From Streptomyces cyaneogriseus subsp. noncyanogenus (lineage in GTDB: Bacteria > Actinomycetota > Actinomycetes > Streptomycetales > Streptomycetaceae): 64,000 nucleotides of DNA. Made by a program: the position numbers and the translations under genes. Each line of letters begins with the position of its first letter. The stretch's first letter is position 1. The notes below the pieces were generated by a model. The model made no database searches and was not told where the DNA came from. It saw only the letters and a program-made list of their open reading frames with translations. This document shows, one piece after another, positions 7,535 through 16,638 of the stretch. The stretch spans positions 7,130,001-7,194,000 of the forward strand of contig NZ_CP010849.1 of NCBI RefSeq assembly GCF_000931445.1. Direction: 5' to 3'.

Positions 7535-8731
7535 TCAGTGGTGGAAGGCCAGCAGCTTGGCGATGCCGTTGCGCTGGATCTCCGAGGTGCCGGTGAGGAC
7601 GCGGAACATGCGGATCTTGCGGAACAGGTACTCGATCTCGTTCCCCTGGGTGAGACCTTCCTTGCCGTGGATCTGGACGGCCTCGTCGAGGATGCGGAAG
7701 GCGGACTCGGCGACGAACAGCTTGCACATGAACGCTTCGGTGTGCACCTCACGGCCCTCGTCCAGGGCCGCCAGCGCCGCATAGGTCATCGAGCGCGCGG
7801 CGTAGTAGCCGGTGGCCATGTCGGCGACCTTGTGCTGGATGGCCTGGAGCGTGAGCAGGGGCTGTCCGCCCGCCACCGTGCGGGTCCGGGTGCGGTCCAG
7901 GGTCAGGGCGAGGGCGCGCCGGGTGGCACCGAGGACGGTGGGACAGTGCAGCAGCCGGTTCGTGGTGACCCGGCCGAGCGCGATCCGCATGCCCTTGCCC
8001 TCCTCGCCCAGGAGGTTGGCGGCGGGGACATGGCAGTCCTCCAGGACGATGTCGCTCTCGATGTGCTCGCCGGACATCGGGGTGGCCCCGTCCTCGACCC
8101 GGCAGCCGGGACTGTCGAGGTCGACGAGGAAGGCGGAGAAGCGCGGCTTGTCGCCCTCCTGTTCACCCGTGCCGGCCATACGGGCGACGACGATCGCGAA
8201 GTCGGCGAACGGACCGGCCGAGGAGAAGACCTTGTGGCCGGTCAGCCGGTAGCCGTCGCCGTCGGGCACGGCGACGGTGCGCATGGAACGCACGTCGGAG
8301 CCCGCGTCCGTCTCGGTGAGGGAGAAGCAGCAGGCGCGCTCGCCCCGGATCAAGGGCAGCAGGTAGGTCTCCAACTGGTGCGGGGTGGCGTGCCGGAGGA
8401 TGTCGCCCGCGCGCAGCGGCCCGCCCATGTCCCCCAGGACGCAGTGGGCGAGGACGCGTCCGCTGGCGCCGATCTCCTCCTTCAACGCGGCGAGCTGGGT
8501 GTGGGTGAGGTTCTGCCCGCCGTACTCCTCGGGCAGGTGGACGCCGTAGAAGCCGAGTTGGCGGCTGCGGCGCCAGACCGGCTGGAGGTCGGCGCGGGTG
8601 AGGCGGCTGGTGGGGATGAGGCCGCGGTCGCGTTCGTAGTCGGCGAGCTCGCCGTCGAGGTAGTCGCGCAGCCGGCCGACGAGTTCGGCGGTGCGCGGGT
8701 CGTCGTAGGCGGGGCGCAGGGAGAAGGTCAT
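7535..8731 (-). CDS. Acyl-CoA dehydrogenase
   Basis: 398 aa, normal for the family. It has YGVHLPEEYGGQNLTHTQLA near the N-terminus, FSLTETDAGSDVRSM (FAD/substrate segment), and the C-terminal TGTSEIQRNGIAKLL that closes the FAD site. FAD enzyme for alpha,beta-dehydrogenation of an acyl-CoA. It is 22 nt downstream of an acyl-CoA ligase gene on the same strand, so the pair probably activates and oxidises one acid, with the divergent TetR gene as likely regulator. The acid is unknown. Confidence 0.92.
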   Translation of the reverse strand: MTFSLRPAYDDPRTAELVGRLRDYLDGELADYERDRGLIPTSRLTRADLQPVWRRSRQLGFYGVHLPEEYGGQNLTHTQLAALKEEIGASGRVLAHCVLGDMGGPLRAGDILRHATPHQLETYLLPLIRGERACCFSLTETDAGSDVRSMRTVAVPDGDGYRLTGHKVFSSAGPFADFAIVVARMAGTGEQEGDKPRFSAFLVDLDSPGCRVEDGATPMSGEHIESDIVLEDCHVPAANLLGEEGKGMRIALGRVTTNRLLHCPTVLGATRRALALTLDRTRTRTVAGGQPLLTLQAIQHKVADMATGYYAARSMTYAALAALDEGREVHTEAFMCKLFVAESAFRILDEAVQIHGKEGLTQGNEIEYLFRKIRMFRVLTGTSEIQRNGIAKLLAFHH

Positions 8732-8753
8732 GGGGACTCCGGGACGGTGAGGG

Positions 8754-10319
8754 TCAGTTGACGCGGCGGGCCGCGCCGGACCAGAACGGTTCGCGTACGG
8801 CCTTGCGGTCGAGCTTGCCGTTGCGGTTGTGGGGCAGTTCGGCCACGAAGTCGACCGAGCGGGGCTTCTTGAAGCGGTCCAGGCGGTCGGCGCAGAAGGC
8901 GATCAGCTCGTCGGCGGTGACGGCGGCGCCGGTGTGCGGTACGACGACGGCCTTGACGGCCTCGCCCCACCGCTCGTCGGGCACGCCGACCACACAGGCT
9001 TCCCGGACGGCGGGGTGCTCGTAGAGGGCGGCCTCGACCTCGGTGCAGTAGATGTTGAACCCACCCGAGATGATCATGTCCTTCTTGCGGTCGACGAGGA
9101 AGAGGTAGCCGTCCTCCCGCATCCAGGCCAGGTCCCCGGTGTGCACCCAGCCGTCGCGGAAGGTCTGCGCGGACAGCTCGGGCTCCCGCCAGTACTCCCG
9201 TACGCAGTCGGGACCGCGCACGACGACCTCGCCGACCTCGCGCGGGCCCAGCTCCCGGCCCGCCTCGTCGACCACGCGTATCTCGGTGTCGTAGCAGGCG
9301 CGCCCGCAGGACTGGAGCAGCTCGGGGTCCTCCTTCACGGCGCGGGCGATCTCCTCGCTGCTCAGGCCCGCGACCACGCTGGTGGTCTCGCCCAGTCCGT
9401 ACCCCTGGGCGACGACCGGCCCGAAGAACTCCACCGCCTCGCGCAGGCGCTGGGGCGAGATGGGCGCGCCCCCGACGCGCACGCTGGTCAGCGAGGACAG
9501 GTCGTGACCGGCGGCGCCCGGATGGGCGAGCACCATGGTCACCATGGCGGGGACCAGGAACGTGGCGGTGATCCGCTCCTTCTCCACCGTCTCCAGGAAC
9601 GCCTGCGGGCTCCAGGTGGGCAGGACGTACGTCGTCGCCCCGCCGAACACCCCGGCCAGCAGGGGCATTCCGGTGGCGTGGGTGATGGGACCGCAGGCGA
9701 GGTAGCGGGTGCCCGGGCGGGGCCGGGACTCGTCGGACATGAGCTGCTTGCGCATGTTCGCGAGCCGGTTGCCGACCGTCTGCACGGCGGCCTTGAGCGC
9801 GCCGGTGGAGCCGGAGGTGAAGTTCAGTACGCAGGGCTCGTCCTCGCTCACCTCGACGAGGAACGCCTCCTGCCGCCCCTCGGCCAGCAGGTCCTCGTAG
9901 CGGACCTCGCGCGGGTCCGGCGCCTGAGGGGGGTCCAGCGGGACGGGCAGGCAGTCGGCGCCGGCCGCGTCGATCGCGGCGAGCGCGTCCTCGCGGTGGG
10001 CGGCGTCGTAGACGAGGACACGGACGCGGGCGTAGCGCAGGATGTGCTCGATCTCGGCCCGGCCGAGCCGCGCGTTGATCGGGGCGCGCGTCAGCCCGGC
10101 CTTGTAGAGGGCGAATTCCACTTCGACGAGTTCACCGCGGTTCCACGCCAGGGAGGCCACGGCGGCGCCGGGGCGCAGACCCCGCGCGGCCAGGGCGGAG
10201 GCCAGCCGGCTGGTCGCGCGGTCGAGCGCGGCGAAGGTCCAGGAGCGGTCGCCGCAGACGAGGGCCGGGGCCTGGGGCCAGTGGCGAGCGCTGCGCGACA
10301 GATAGGTGCCGAGGTTCAT
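8754..10319 (-). CDS. Acyl-CoA synthetase (AMP-forming)
   Basis: 521 aa. I chose the ATG at 10319 (MNLGTYLSRSARHWPQ), where homology starts, rather than an upstream ATG at 10496. Motifs in order: LNFTSGSTGALKAAVQ (ATP loop), GYGLGETTSV, HTGDLAWMREDGY and DRKKDMIISGG (hinge), and NRNGKLDRKAVRE with the catalytic Lys. It adenylates a carboxylic acid and forms its CoA thioester. First gene of the minus operon, 204 nt from the divergent TetR gene. Candidate substrates are a medium-chain or aromatic acid; not resolvable here. Confidence 0.92.
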   Translation of the reverse strand: MNLGTYLSRSARHWPQAPALVCGDRSWTFAALDRATSRLASALAARGLRPGAAVASLAWNRGELVEVEFALYKAGLTRAPINARLGRAEIEHILRYARVRVLVYDAAHREDALAAIDAAGADCLPVPLDPPQAPDPREVRYEDLLAEGRQEAFLVEVSEDEPCVLNFTSGSTGALKAAVQTVGNRLANMRKQLMSDESRPRPGTRYLACGPITHATGMPLLAGVFGGATTYVLPTWSPQAFLETVEKERITATFLVPAMVTMVLAHPGAAGHDLSSLTSVRVGGAPISPQRLREAVEFFGPVVAQGYGLGETTSVVAGLSSEEIARAVKEDPELLQSCGRACYDTEIRVVDEAGRELGPREVGEVVVRGPDCVREYWREPELSAQTFRDGWVHTGDLAWMREDGYLFLVDRKKDMIISGGFNIYCTEVEAALYEHPAVREACVVGVPDERWGEAVKAVVVPHTGAAVTADELIAFCADRLDRFKKPRSVDFVAELPHNRNGKLDRKAVREPFWSGAARRVN

Positions 10320-10422
10320 GAAGACGTACTCCGAGACGGAAGGCGAGGGGGCGAGGACGGTGCGGCGCCAAGTGATCGGACGAGACGGGCCGAAGACACG
10401 GAGGGTGCGTTCGACTAAAGCC

Positions 10423-10446
10423 TTACAGACAGACCAATTACAGACA
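10423..10446. promoter_or_regulatory. Direct repeats in divergent promoter region
   Basis: TTACAGACA occurs at 10423-10431 and again at 10438-10446, a 15-bp period, in an A/T-rich patch of the 204-nt region between the ligase gene (minus) and the TetR gene (plus). This is a plausible regulator contact site or promoter region for both genes. Confidence 0.4.
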
Positions 10447-10523
10447 CCTTGTTCAATAAATTCTGGGCTGTCAAGGTCTCCTAGACTGGGCGTCACGCAG
10501 CGCGACCAGCGAGGAGGGGGCCC

Positions 10524-11120
10524 ATGGCCGAGGACAGACGGACGAGACGGTCACGCCGGGCCCTGGCGGCGGCCCTGGTGGAACTGGTCCTGGAGCGCGG
10601 CTTCACCGCGCTGACCGTGGAGGACATCACCGAACGCGCGGACGTGGCCCGCGCCACCTTCTACGCGCACTTCCGCGACAAGGAGGACCTGTTCGCGCGC
10701 GTCACGTCCGATCTGCTCGCCGAGTTGGGCGAGCGCCTGGCCCCCGCGGTCGCCGACAGCGCGGTGGGCTTCACGGGCAAGCCGGTCCTGGAGATGCTGC
10801 GGCACGCGCGCGAGGAGCGCGACCTCTACCGGATCGTGTTGCGCGGGGAAGGGGACGGCAAGCCGCTGCAGATGTTCGTGGACGCCTGTGCCCGGGCCAC
10901 CGCCGGGGAGTTCCGCGCCCGTGCCGAACGCAACGCCGTCCAGCCGCGCATCGACCCCGAACTGCTGGCCCGGGTGTGGGTGGGCGAGCAGGTCGCCGTG
11001 TTGCGCTGGTGGGTCGAACAGGACACCCCCGCGCTGCCCGCCGAGGAGGTCGTCCGCATGCTGCTCGACCTGGCGATGCACGGCCGGTACTGGGCGAGCG
11101 GCTTCGATACGCCGAACTGA
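10524..11120 (+). CDS. TetR-family transcriptional regulator
   Basis: 198 aa. N-terminal helix-turn-helix at about residues 10-55 (ALTVEDITERADVARATFYAHF followed by RDKEDLF), then an all-helical ligand domain with a C-terminal TetR-type segment (LARVWVGEQVAVLRWWVEQD). Good GGAGG site just before ATG 10524. Divergent from the acyl-CoA ligase/dehydrogenase pair, so it most likely represses that pair, and perhaps the MFS gene behind it, until an acyl ligand binds. Confidence 0.93.
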   Translation: MAEDRRTRRSRRALAAALVELVLERGFTALTVEDITERADVARATFYAHFRDKEDLFARVTSDLLAELGERLAPAVADSAVGFTGKPVLEMLRHAREERDLYRIVLRGEGDGKPLQMFVDACARATAGEFRARAERNAVQPRIDPELLARVWVGEQVAVLRWWVEQDTPALPAEEVVRMLLDLAMHGRYWASGFDTPN

Positions 11121-11200
11121 CGGGGGCGGCGGGGTGGCCGGGCCGGCGAGCCGGCGCACTCCGGGCGCCGCCGCCCGCCCGCCGTGCGCCGCGGGCCCGG

Positions 11201-12559
11201 TCAGGCCGAGGCCGACGCGCGCGGCGCGGCCTCGCCGCCCCGCCCGGCCAGGCCGAGCCGCCGCGCGTCCCGCTCGGGCCGGATCGCGGCGAGGGCGGCC
11301 AGTCCGGACGCGACCATCACCACCGCGGTCAGCAGGAATGCCTGGGTGTAGCCCGCGTCCCGGGTGGGCGCGGAGTCCAGCAGACGCCCGGTCAGATACG
11401 GCGCGATCAGCCCGGGCAGCGTCCCGGTCGCCGCGACGATGCCGAACACCGCGCCGCGCTGCGCGGGCGGGACGACGGCGGCGGTGGTCATGTAGTGCAG
11501 CGGAAAGACGATGGCGTGCCCCCCGAACGCCACGGCGATCAGCACCAGGAGCAGCCACCGCGCGTCCGTGAACGGGAAGCCCGCCATGGCCAGCCCGGCC
11601 ACGGCCACGGCCGCCCCCTGCGGGGCGCCGCTCGACCACCGGCCGGACACCCCGCGCCGGTTCAGCGCGTCGACCAGCGGGGACACCGTAAGGAGCAGGA
11701 CCAGGCTGAAGGCGGAGACGGCGCTGATGAGCGTGGCGGCGCCGCCCGGCGACATGTCGAGCTGGGTGCGCAGATAGGCGGGCAGCCAGGCGTGGCTGAC
11801 CGCCAGCGCCCACGAGGCGCCGAACGCGCCGGCGATGCTGCCCAGCACCGTGCCGTTCGACAGCAGGGCGCGGTAGGGCAGCCGGAGCGTCCCCGCGGAA
11901 GCGGGCGCGCCAGGGGCGGCGCGGTCGTGGCCGTACGGCCCGTCGTGTCCCACCGTCCACCAGACCAGGCTCCACACCACGCTCGTCACCGCGAGCACCG
12001 CGAAGGCCGAGCGCCAGCCGAACGCGGTGATCAGCCAGGTCAGCACCGGTGCCGCGATCAGCGTGCCCAGCGCGGCCCCGCTGATCTGGAGTGCGGACGG
12101 CAGCCCCCGCCGGTGCGGCGGGAACCACTTGTACAGCGCGTGCATGGACATCGACGCGGCCGGCCCCTCGGCGGCGCCCAGCAGCACCCGTCCCGCCACC
12201 AGGGCCGGCACCGAGGCCACGAAGAGCACCGGCAACTGGGCCACGGCCCACAGGAGCGCCATGACGAGCAGCAGCGCCCGGCTGGAGATCCGCGCGGAGA
12301 CGAAACCGACGAGCAGCCCCGAGAGGCTGAACAGCAAGGCGAACGAGCTGGAGATCAGCCCGTAGGTGCTGTTGCTGATGTCCAGCTCGTCCATGACCGG
12401 TACGGCCGCGAGCCCCAGCACGGACTTGTCCGCGTGGTTGACGAGCATGAACGCCACGATCATCCCCGCGACCAGCCAGGCGTGACGCCGGTCGCGGCGT
12501 GAGGGGCGCGGTGGCACCGGGGCGCCCGAGGACCGGACGGACGGAGGCGGCTTGACCAT
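11201..12559 (-). CDS. MFS transporter, organic-anion symporter type
   Basis: 452 aa from ATG 12559 with AGGAG 8 nt upstream; longer 5' extensions lack coding character. After a basic N-terminus (RRDRRHAWLVAG) come about 12 helices. FMLVNHADKSVLGLAAVPVM is the helix-1 pattern of anion:cation symporters, and SARISSRALLLVMALLWAV is the loop 2-3 region. It probably imports an organic acid that feeds the neighbouring acyl-CoA ligase. Convergent with the TetR gene. Confidence 0.85.
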   Translation of the reverse strand: MVKPPPSVRSSGAPVPPRPSRRDRRHAWLVAGMIVAFMLVNHADKSVLGLAAVPVMDELDISNSTYGLISSSFALLFSLSGLLVGFVSARISSRALLLVMALLWAVAQLPVLFVASVPALVAGRVLLGAAEGPAASMSMHALYKWFPPHRRGLPSALQISGAALGTLIAAPVLTWLITAFGWRSAFAVLAVTSVVWSLVWWTVGHDGPYGHDRAAPGAPASAGTLRLPYRALLSNGTVLGSIAGAFGASWALAVSHAWLPAYLRTQLDMSPGGAATLISAVSAFSLVLLLTVSPLVDALNRRGVSGRWSSGAPQGAAVAVAGLAMAGFPFTDARWLLLVLIAVAFGGHAIVFPLHYMTTAAVVPPAQRGAVFGIVAATGTLPGLIAPYLTGRLLDSAPTRDAGYTQAFLLTAVVMVASGLAALAAIRPERDARRLGLAGRGGEAAPRASASA

Positions 12560-12883
12560 GGGGCACTCCTGCGGCTCGGAGATGTGGGGAGGGCGCGGTC
12601 GGGCCCGCGCGCGGGCGCATCCGCGCTGCCGGCGCCGATGAGGGCGCACCGGCCGTACGAAGGCGGGGCAGAAGTCGTACAGACTGTTTGTTAGTGATCG
12701 GTTGATGTGGCAACGTAGTGTCACCGGAAGGCCCGGTCAATGGGTCGCGACCGTTGTGATCACGCCCATTCCGGGATCTCAACCCTGGTCTCTTTATTGA
12801 ACGAGTTGTACGTTAACGGTGCGTCAGTACAACTGCGTCGTCACGAGACTTGTCGAGTTCTGCCACCCGAACGGGAGCGACCC
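12560..12883. promoter_or_regulatory. Divergent intergenic region with inverted repeat
   Basis: 324 nt between the MFS gene (minus) and the serine hydrolase gene (plus). It holds an inverted repeat GTTGTAC (12805-12811) / GTACAAC (12827-12833) with a 15-nt spacer, in an unusually A/T-rich patch around GTACGTTAACGG. A regulator site is likely; no small gene was seen. Confidence 0.45.
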
Positions 12884-14089
12884 ATGACCGGAACGGCCCC
12901 CCTGAGCGATCTCGCGTGGACGCGCGGCTACACGGATCCGGCCTGGATCCGCCGCTTCACCTCCGCGGGCCGTGAGCTCTCCCCGACCCGCAGGGTCTGG
13001 CGGGGACGGGAGCCGGCCCGTCCGCTCCCCGGGGCGGCATCGGACCCCGACCCCCTGGACCTCGACGCCCTGGACCTCGTCACCACGGGCACCGGCACCC
13101 TCCGGCTGCCGGACCTCTTCGCCGCGGCCCAGACGGACGCGCTCGTGGTGCTGCACCGCGGGTCGGTCGTCTACGAGCGCTACCCGCACGGCGCGCAGCC
13201 GCACACCCCGCACTTCAACGCCTCCGCGGCCAAGTCCTATCTGGGCCTCGTCGCGGCGGTCCTCGCCCACCAGGGCCTGCTGGACCGTTCGGCCCGCACC
13301 TCCCGCTACGTCCCGGAACTGGCCGGCACCGCCTTCGGCGACGCCCGCATCCAGGACCTGCTGCACATGGGAACGCTGATGAGCTACGCCGGCCGCCCCT
13401 TCGACAAGGCGATGGAGGCCCGTCGGTACCACGCGGTGATCGCCCCGCAGTTGCGGCCGGACGGATACGACGGGCCGGCCACCATCCGCAGGCATCTGCT
13501 GACCGCCCGCGCCACCGGAACCCCGGGGACGGAGTTCCGCTACGAGAACGGCAACGTCGAAGCGCTGGCCGAGGTTCTGCGCCGGATCACAGGGCTGAGC
13601 ACATCGGCCCTGCTCAGCGAGGTTCTCTGGTCCCGGCTCGGCGCGGAGGAGGACGCCTACTACGTGCTCGACGCCGAAGGGGTAGAAGCCGCGTGCGGGG
13701 GCTTCAGCGCGACGGCACGCGATGTGGCCCGCATCGGCGAACTGCTGCGCTGCGGCGGGGCGGTGGGGGACCGGCAGGTGGTTCCGGAGGAGGTGGCCGC
13801 CACGATCGCCACCGGCGTCCCCGACGGTTTCCCCCGCCGCGTCCGCTTCCCCGCGGCACCGCCCGACTCACCCGCCGACCTCTCCTACCACGACCTGTGG
13901 TGGATCCTGAACGATGCGTACGGCTCCTACCTGGCCAGCGGCATCCACGGGCAGCGGCTCCTCGTCTCGCCGGGTCTCGATCTGGTCGTCGTCCACTTCG
14001 GCTCCCAGGTGATGTCCCCCTCGGTGCCGCCCGCCCCCCTCGTCCAGGCGTTCCGGCGGATCGGGGCCCACCTCCGCTCCGCGTCGTGA
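12884..14089 (+). CDS. Serine hydrolase, class C beta-lactamase/NylB-like esterase family
   Basis: 401 aa from ATG 12884. The catalytic SxxK is SAAK at residues 114-117 (HFNASAAKSYLG) and the YxN-type motif is RYENGNVEAL near residue 220. GFSATARDVARIGELL is a typical later segment. No signal peptide, so it is a cytosolic amidase or esterase rather than a resistance beta-lactamase. It is divergent from an organic-acid MFS gene and may release the acid used by the ligase/dehydrogenase pair; that link is inferred. Confidence 0.88.
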   Translation: MTGTAPLSDLAWTRGYTDPAWIRRFTSAGRELSPTRRVWRGREPARPLPGAASDPDPLDLDALDLVTTGTGTLRLPDLFAAAQTDALVVLHRGSVVYERYPHGAQPHTPHFNASAAKSYLGLVAAVLAHQGLLDRSARTSRYVPELAGTAFGDARIQDLLHMGTLMSYAGRPFDKAMEARRYHAVIAPQLRPDGYDGPATIRRHLLTARATGTPGTEFRYENGNVEALAEVLRRITGLSTSALLSEVLWSRLGAEEDAYYVLDAEGVEAACGGFSATARDVARIGELLRCGGAVGDRQVVPEEVAATIATGVPDGFPRRVRFPAAPPDSPADLSYHDLWWILNDAYGSYLASGIHGQRLLVSPGLDLVVVHFGSQVMSPSVPPAPLVQAFRRIGAHLRSAS

Positions 14090-14291
14090 CGGCAGCCGCA
14101 CCTCGTCCGACGCCGGCGCGGGCACCCCCGTGGCGCCGGCTCCGGGGCGCGTGTCTACGAGCGCAGTCCCGCCGGCCCGCCCGAGCCACCCGGCGCGAGC
14201 CCGCCGGGGTCGGCGGCGCGCGGACGCCCCTGGTGGGGACGGCGCGGGCGACCGGATTCCGCGTACGACACGACACGAGAGGCGCAGCACC

Positions 14292-15008
14292 ATGGTGAAC
14301 CGCGATGTCCCGGCACTGGACGATCCGGTGGGGCAGTCACTCGGCGGTCACCACGCGCATCTCGCCCGCCGGCTCGGCCGGGCCGCCACCTACCTGCCGG
14401 GCGTCGCGACCTTCTCCACCGTCCCCACCGGGGCGGACGCGGCGGAATGGGCCGACCTGGCCGCGCTGCTCGGCCCCGGCGAACTCGCCGACATGTTCAG
14501 CAGCCCGGCCACTCCGCCGCCGGGCTGGGAACCGGTCTTCTCACTCGAAGGCCGTCAGATGATCTGGTCCGGCACCCCCGGAACCGGCCACGCCCCCGCG
14601 CAGACCGCGGCCGATGTGGTCGAACTGGGCGCGGACTGCGTCCCGGAGATGCTCGACCTCGCGGCGCGGACCCAGCCCGGACCGTTCTGGCCACGCACCC
14701 GTGAACTCGGTACCTACCTCGGCATCCGCGACAGCGGCACCTTGGTCGCGATGGCGGGGGAGCGGCTGCGGCCGCCCGGCTGGACGGAGATCAGCGCCGT
14801 CTGCACCGCCGCCGAGGCGCGCGGGCGAGGGTATGCCGCACGTCTGGTCGGCGCCCTGGTCGCGCGGATCACGGCCCGCGGTGAACGGCCCTTCCTGCAC
14901 GTGGCCGAGACCAACACCGGGGCGATCGCCCTGTACGAACGGCTCGGGTTCACGACCCGCGAGCGGGTGACCTTCCGGGGGTTCCGCACACCGCGCGACG
15001 GCTCGTGA
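14292..15008 (+). CDS. GNAT-family N-acetyltransferase
   Basis: 238 aa from ATG 14292. The C-terminal third is a GNAT fold: GTLVAMAGERLRPPGWTEIS, then the CoA loop TAAEARGRGYAARLVGALV and NTGAIALYERLGFTTRERV. The N-terminal part is the variable segment found in FR47-like acetyltransferases. Acceptor unknown. It stands alone, 202 nt behind the hydrolase gene in a region with no other gene. Confidence 0.88.
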   Translation: MVNRDVPALDDPVGQSLGGHHAHLARRLGRAATYLPGVATFSTVPTGADAAEWADLAALLGPGELADMFSSPATPPPGWEPVFSLEGRQMIWSGTPGTGHAPAQTAADVVELGADCVPEMLDLAARTQPGPFWPRTRELGTYLGIRDSGTLVAMAGERLRPPGWTEISAVCTAAEARGRGYAARLVGALVARITARGERPFLHVAETNTGAIALYERLGFTTRERVTFRGFRTPRDGS

Positions 15009-15067
15009 GCCGTGGCGTCGCCGGCACGACCGGGCGGCGCCACGGAGAGCGGCTGTCTGAGGGGCGC

Positions 15068-15352
15068 TCAGATGCCGGTGCCGCGCCCGGGCGGCGTGTG
15101 CGTGGTGTCCCGGTGGGTCTGACGCCCGCGGTTCTTCCGCCAGGGGATGAGCCCGGCCAGGCCGAGGAGGCCGAAGAGGCCCCACAGGCCCGCGTCGCCG
15201 CCGTCGTCGTCCTTGTCGTGTTCGTCCTGGGCCTGGACGGTCGCCGCGGCGACCGTCGAGTCGGCCCGCTCGGCGGGCTGACCGAAGGCCGCGCCCGCCG
15301 GTGCCACGGCGAGAAGCAGGGCGGTGAGTGCGGTGGCTGCGGTTTTGCGCAT
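15068..15352 (-). CDS. Small secreted protein with WGxxGxxG membrane anchor
   Basis: 94 aa. I placed the start at the second ATG (15352), which has AAGGAG six nt upstream; the in-frame ATG at 15358 has none. Signal peptide to AAFGQ, an acidic Asp/Glu-rich middle (EHDKDDDGG), then GLWGLFGLLGLAGLIPW followed by basic residues. That last segment is the WGxxGxxG C-terminal membrane anchor of actinobacterial surface proteins. Function unknown. Confidence 0.8.
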   Translation of the reverse strand: MRKTAATALTALLLAVAPAGAAFGQPAERADSTVAAATVQAQDEHDKDDDGGDAGLWGLFGLLGLAGLIPWRKNRGRQTHRDTTHTPPGRGTGI

Positions 15353-15519
15353 GGCCATCTCCTTCTGGGTGGGTTTCGCGGTGTGGTTTGCGGTGGGGGA
15401 CGACCGGCCGGCGGACGCGGCGGGGGCCGCACCGCGCGGCCGGTCACCCCGTGGAGTCCGCTGGATCAGGGGACTCCCGGGACCCGGTGCGGTGCGCCGA
15501 CGCCCCGCACACGCCGGTC

Positions 15520-16239
15520 TCAGATGGAGGAGGTGGGCCCCGGGCGCTGCTTCGCCTCGTCCGCCAGCGTGCGGCCGGAGCCGCGCGCCTGATCGGTGAC
15601 CCGGCCGCTCTGCTCCCGTGCCTCGTCCTGCGTGGTGCGCGCGGCCTGCGCCGCGGTGTCCTTCACCTCCGCGGCCGCGCTCTGCGTCGCCTCCTTGGCG
15701 CCTTCCTTCAGATGCTGCGCGGACTCCGCGGCGGCCTGCTTCACGGGCTCGAGCGCTTCGCCGCTCCGCTCCATCAGCTCGGTGGCCTTCTGCTGCTCCG
15801 TCCGGGTGGCGGGCAGCAGCGAGGATGCCACCAGGCCGACGCCGAAGGCGACCAGGCCCGCGGCCAGTGGACTGCCCTGCGTCTGCCGGCGGGCCTGCTC
15901 GGGCGCCTGCTGGAGGGCCTCGCCCGCCTGACCGGCCGTCTCGCGCACGGTGCCGGCCGCCTGACCGGCCGCCTCGCGGGCCGCACCGGTCACCTGCCCG
16001 GTGCCTTCCTGCAGCGAACCCGCCGCCGACTGCGCGGTGCTGCTCACTCCGTGCGCCGTGTGCGACGCGGTACCCATGACCCGGTCGCGGACGCCGGACA
16101 CCGCGCCCCGCATCCGCTGGGCCCGGCGGCGGGCCACGCGCCGCGGGCTCGTCCGGTCGGCGAGCTGGTCGACGTCCGCGGACAGCCGGCCGCGGGTGGT
16201 CTCGATCTCGGCCCTCATCTGGTCGGGTGACGTGCCCAT
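15520..16239 (-). CDS. DUF3618 membrane-associated protein
   Basis: 239 aa from ATG 16239. The N-terminal DUF3618 segment is SPDQMRAEIETTRGRLSADV followed by a basic RRVARRRAQRM stretch. The middle is Gln/Ala/Glu-rich amphipathic sequence, with one hydrophobic helix (AAGLVAFGVGLVASSLL) and another charged Ala-rich tail rich in TQSAAAEVKDTAAQ-like repeats. Such proteins accompany holin-like DUF1469 proteins in actinobacteria and look like envelope stress factors. The start lies inside the end of the upstream holin-like gene (25-bp overlap). Confidence 0.85.
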   Translation of the reverse strand: MGTSPDQMRAEIETTRGRLSADVDQLADRTSPRRVARRRAQRMRGAVSGVRDRVMGTASHTAHGVSSTAQSAAGSLQEGTGQVTGAAREAAGQAAGTVRETAGQAGEALQQAPEQARRQTQGSPLAAGLVAFGVGLVASSLLPATRTEQQKATELMERSGEALEPVKQAAAESAQHLKEGAKEATQSAAAEVKDTAAQAARTTQDEAREQSGRVTDQARGSGRTLADEAKQRPGPTSSI

Positions 16240-16637
16240 TCCGCGTTCTCCTTCAAGGTTTCGACGGTCTGCTCGGGCTTCGGAGACACCGTGCGCATCC
16301 GTGCCCGGCCCTTCTGGTAGAGGACGGCCGCGACGATGCCCCACACCGCGGTGACGATCAGCGCGGCCCAGCCCCCGTCCATCACGTTGGCCAGGCCCAG
16401 CACGGCGGCCAGCGAGAGGAACAGCAGGACCATGTAGCCGGCGAAGCCGGCACCGCCGTACATCCCGGCGGCCTTGCCCGCCCTGGTCGCTTCCTCCCTG
16501 ATCTCGGCCTTGGCCAGTTCGACCTCCTGCCGGAAGAGGGTCTGCAGGTCTGCGGTGATGACGGACAGGAGCTGGCTCACGCTCTTGTCCTGTCCGTGCG
16601 GCTCGGCCGCCCCGGGTACGGGTGGGATCGAGGACAC
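16215..16637 (-). CDS. Phage-holin-like superfamily protein (DUF1469)
   Basis: 140 aa. Amphipathic N-terminal helix (TADLQTLFRQEVELAKAEIR), then two membrane helices (GFAGYMVLLFLSLAAVLGL and ALIVTAVWGIVAAVLY) and a basic tail. This is the usual Actinobacteriophage holin superfamily III pattern of chromosomal, non-phage genes. Middle gene of a three-gene minus operon with DUF3618 and a 226-aa Ala-rich protein; nothing phage-like is near. Confidence 0.87.
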   Translation of the reverse strand: MSSIPPVPGAAEPHGQDKSVSQLLSVITADLQTLFRQEVELAKAEIREEATRAGKAAGMYGGAGFAGYMVLLFLSLAAVLGLANVMDGGWAALIVTAVWGIVAAVLYQKGRARMRTVSPKPEQTVETLKENAEWARHPTR

Positions 16638-16638
16638 C

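Noticed and set aside
10320..10496. Upstream ATG extending the acyl-CoA ligase by 59 residues
   Set aside because: The extension has no family similarity and would overlay the divergent promoter region.
12884..14089. Beta-lactamase resistance gene
   Set aside because: No signal peptide and NylB/esterase-like layout; context is acid catabolism.
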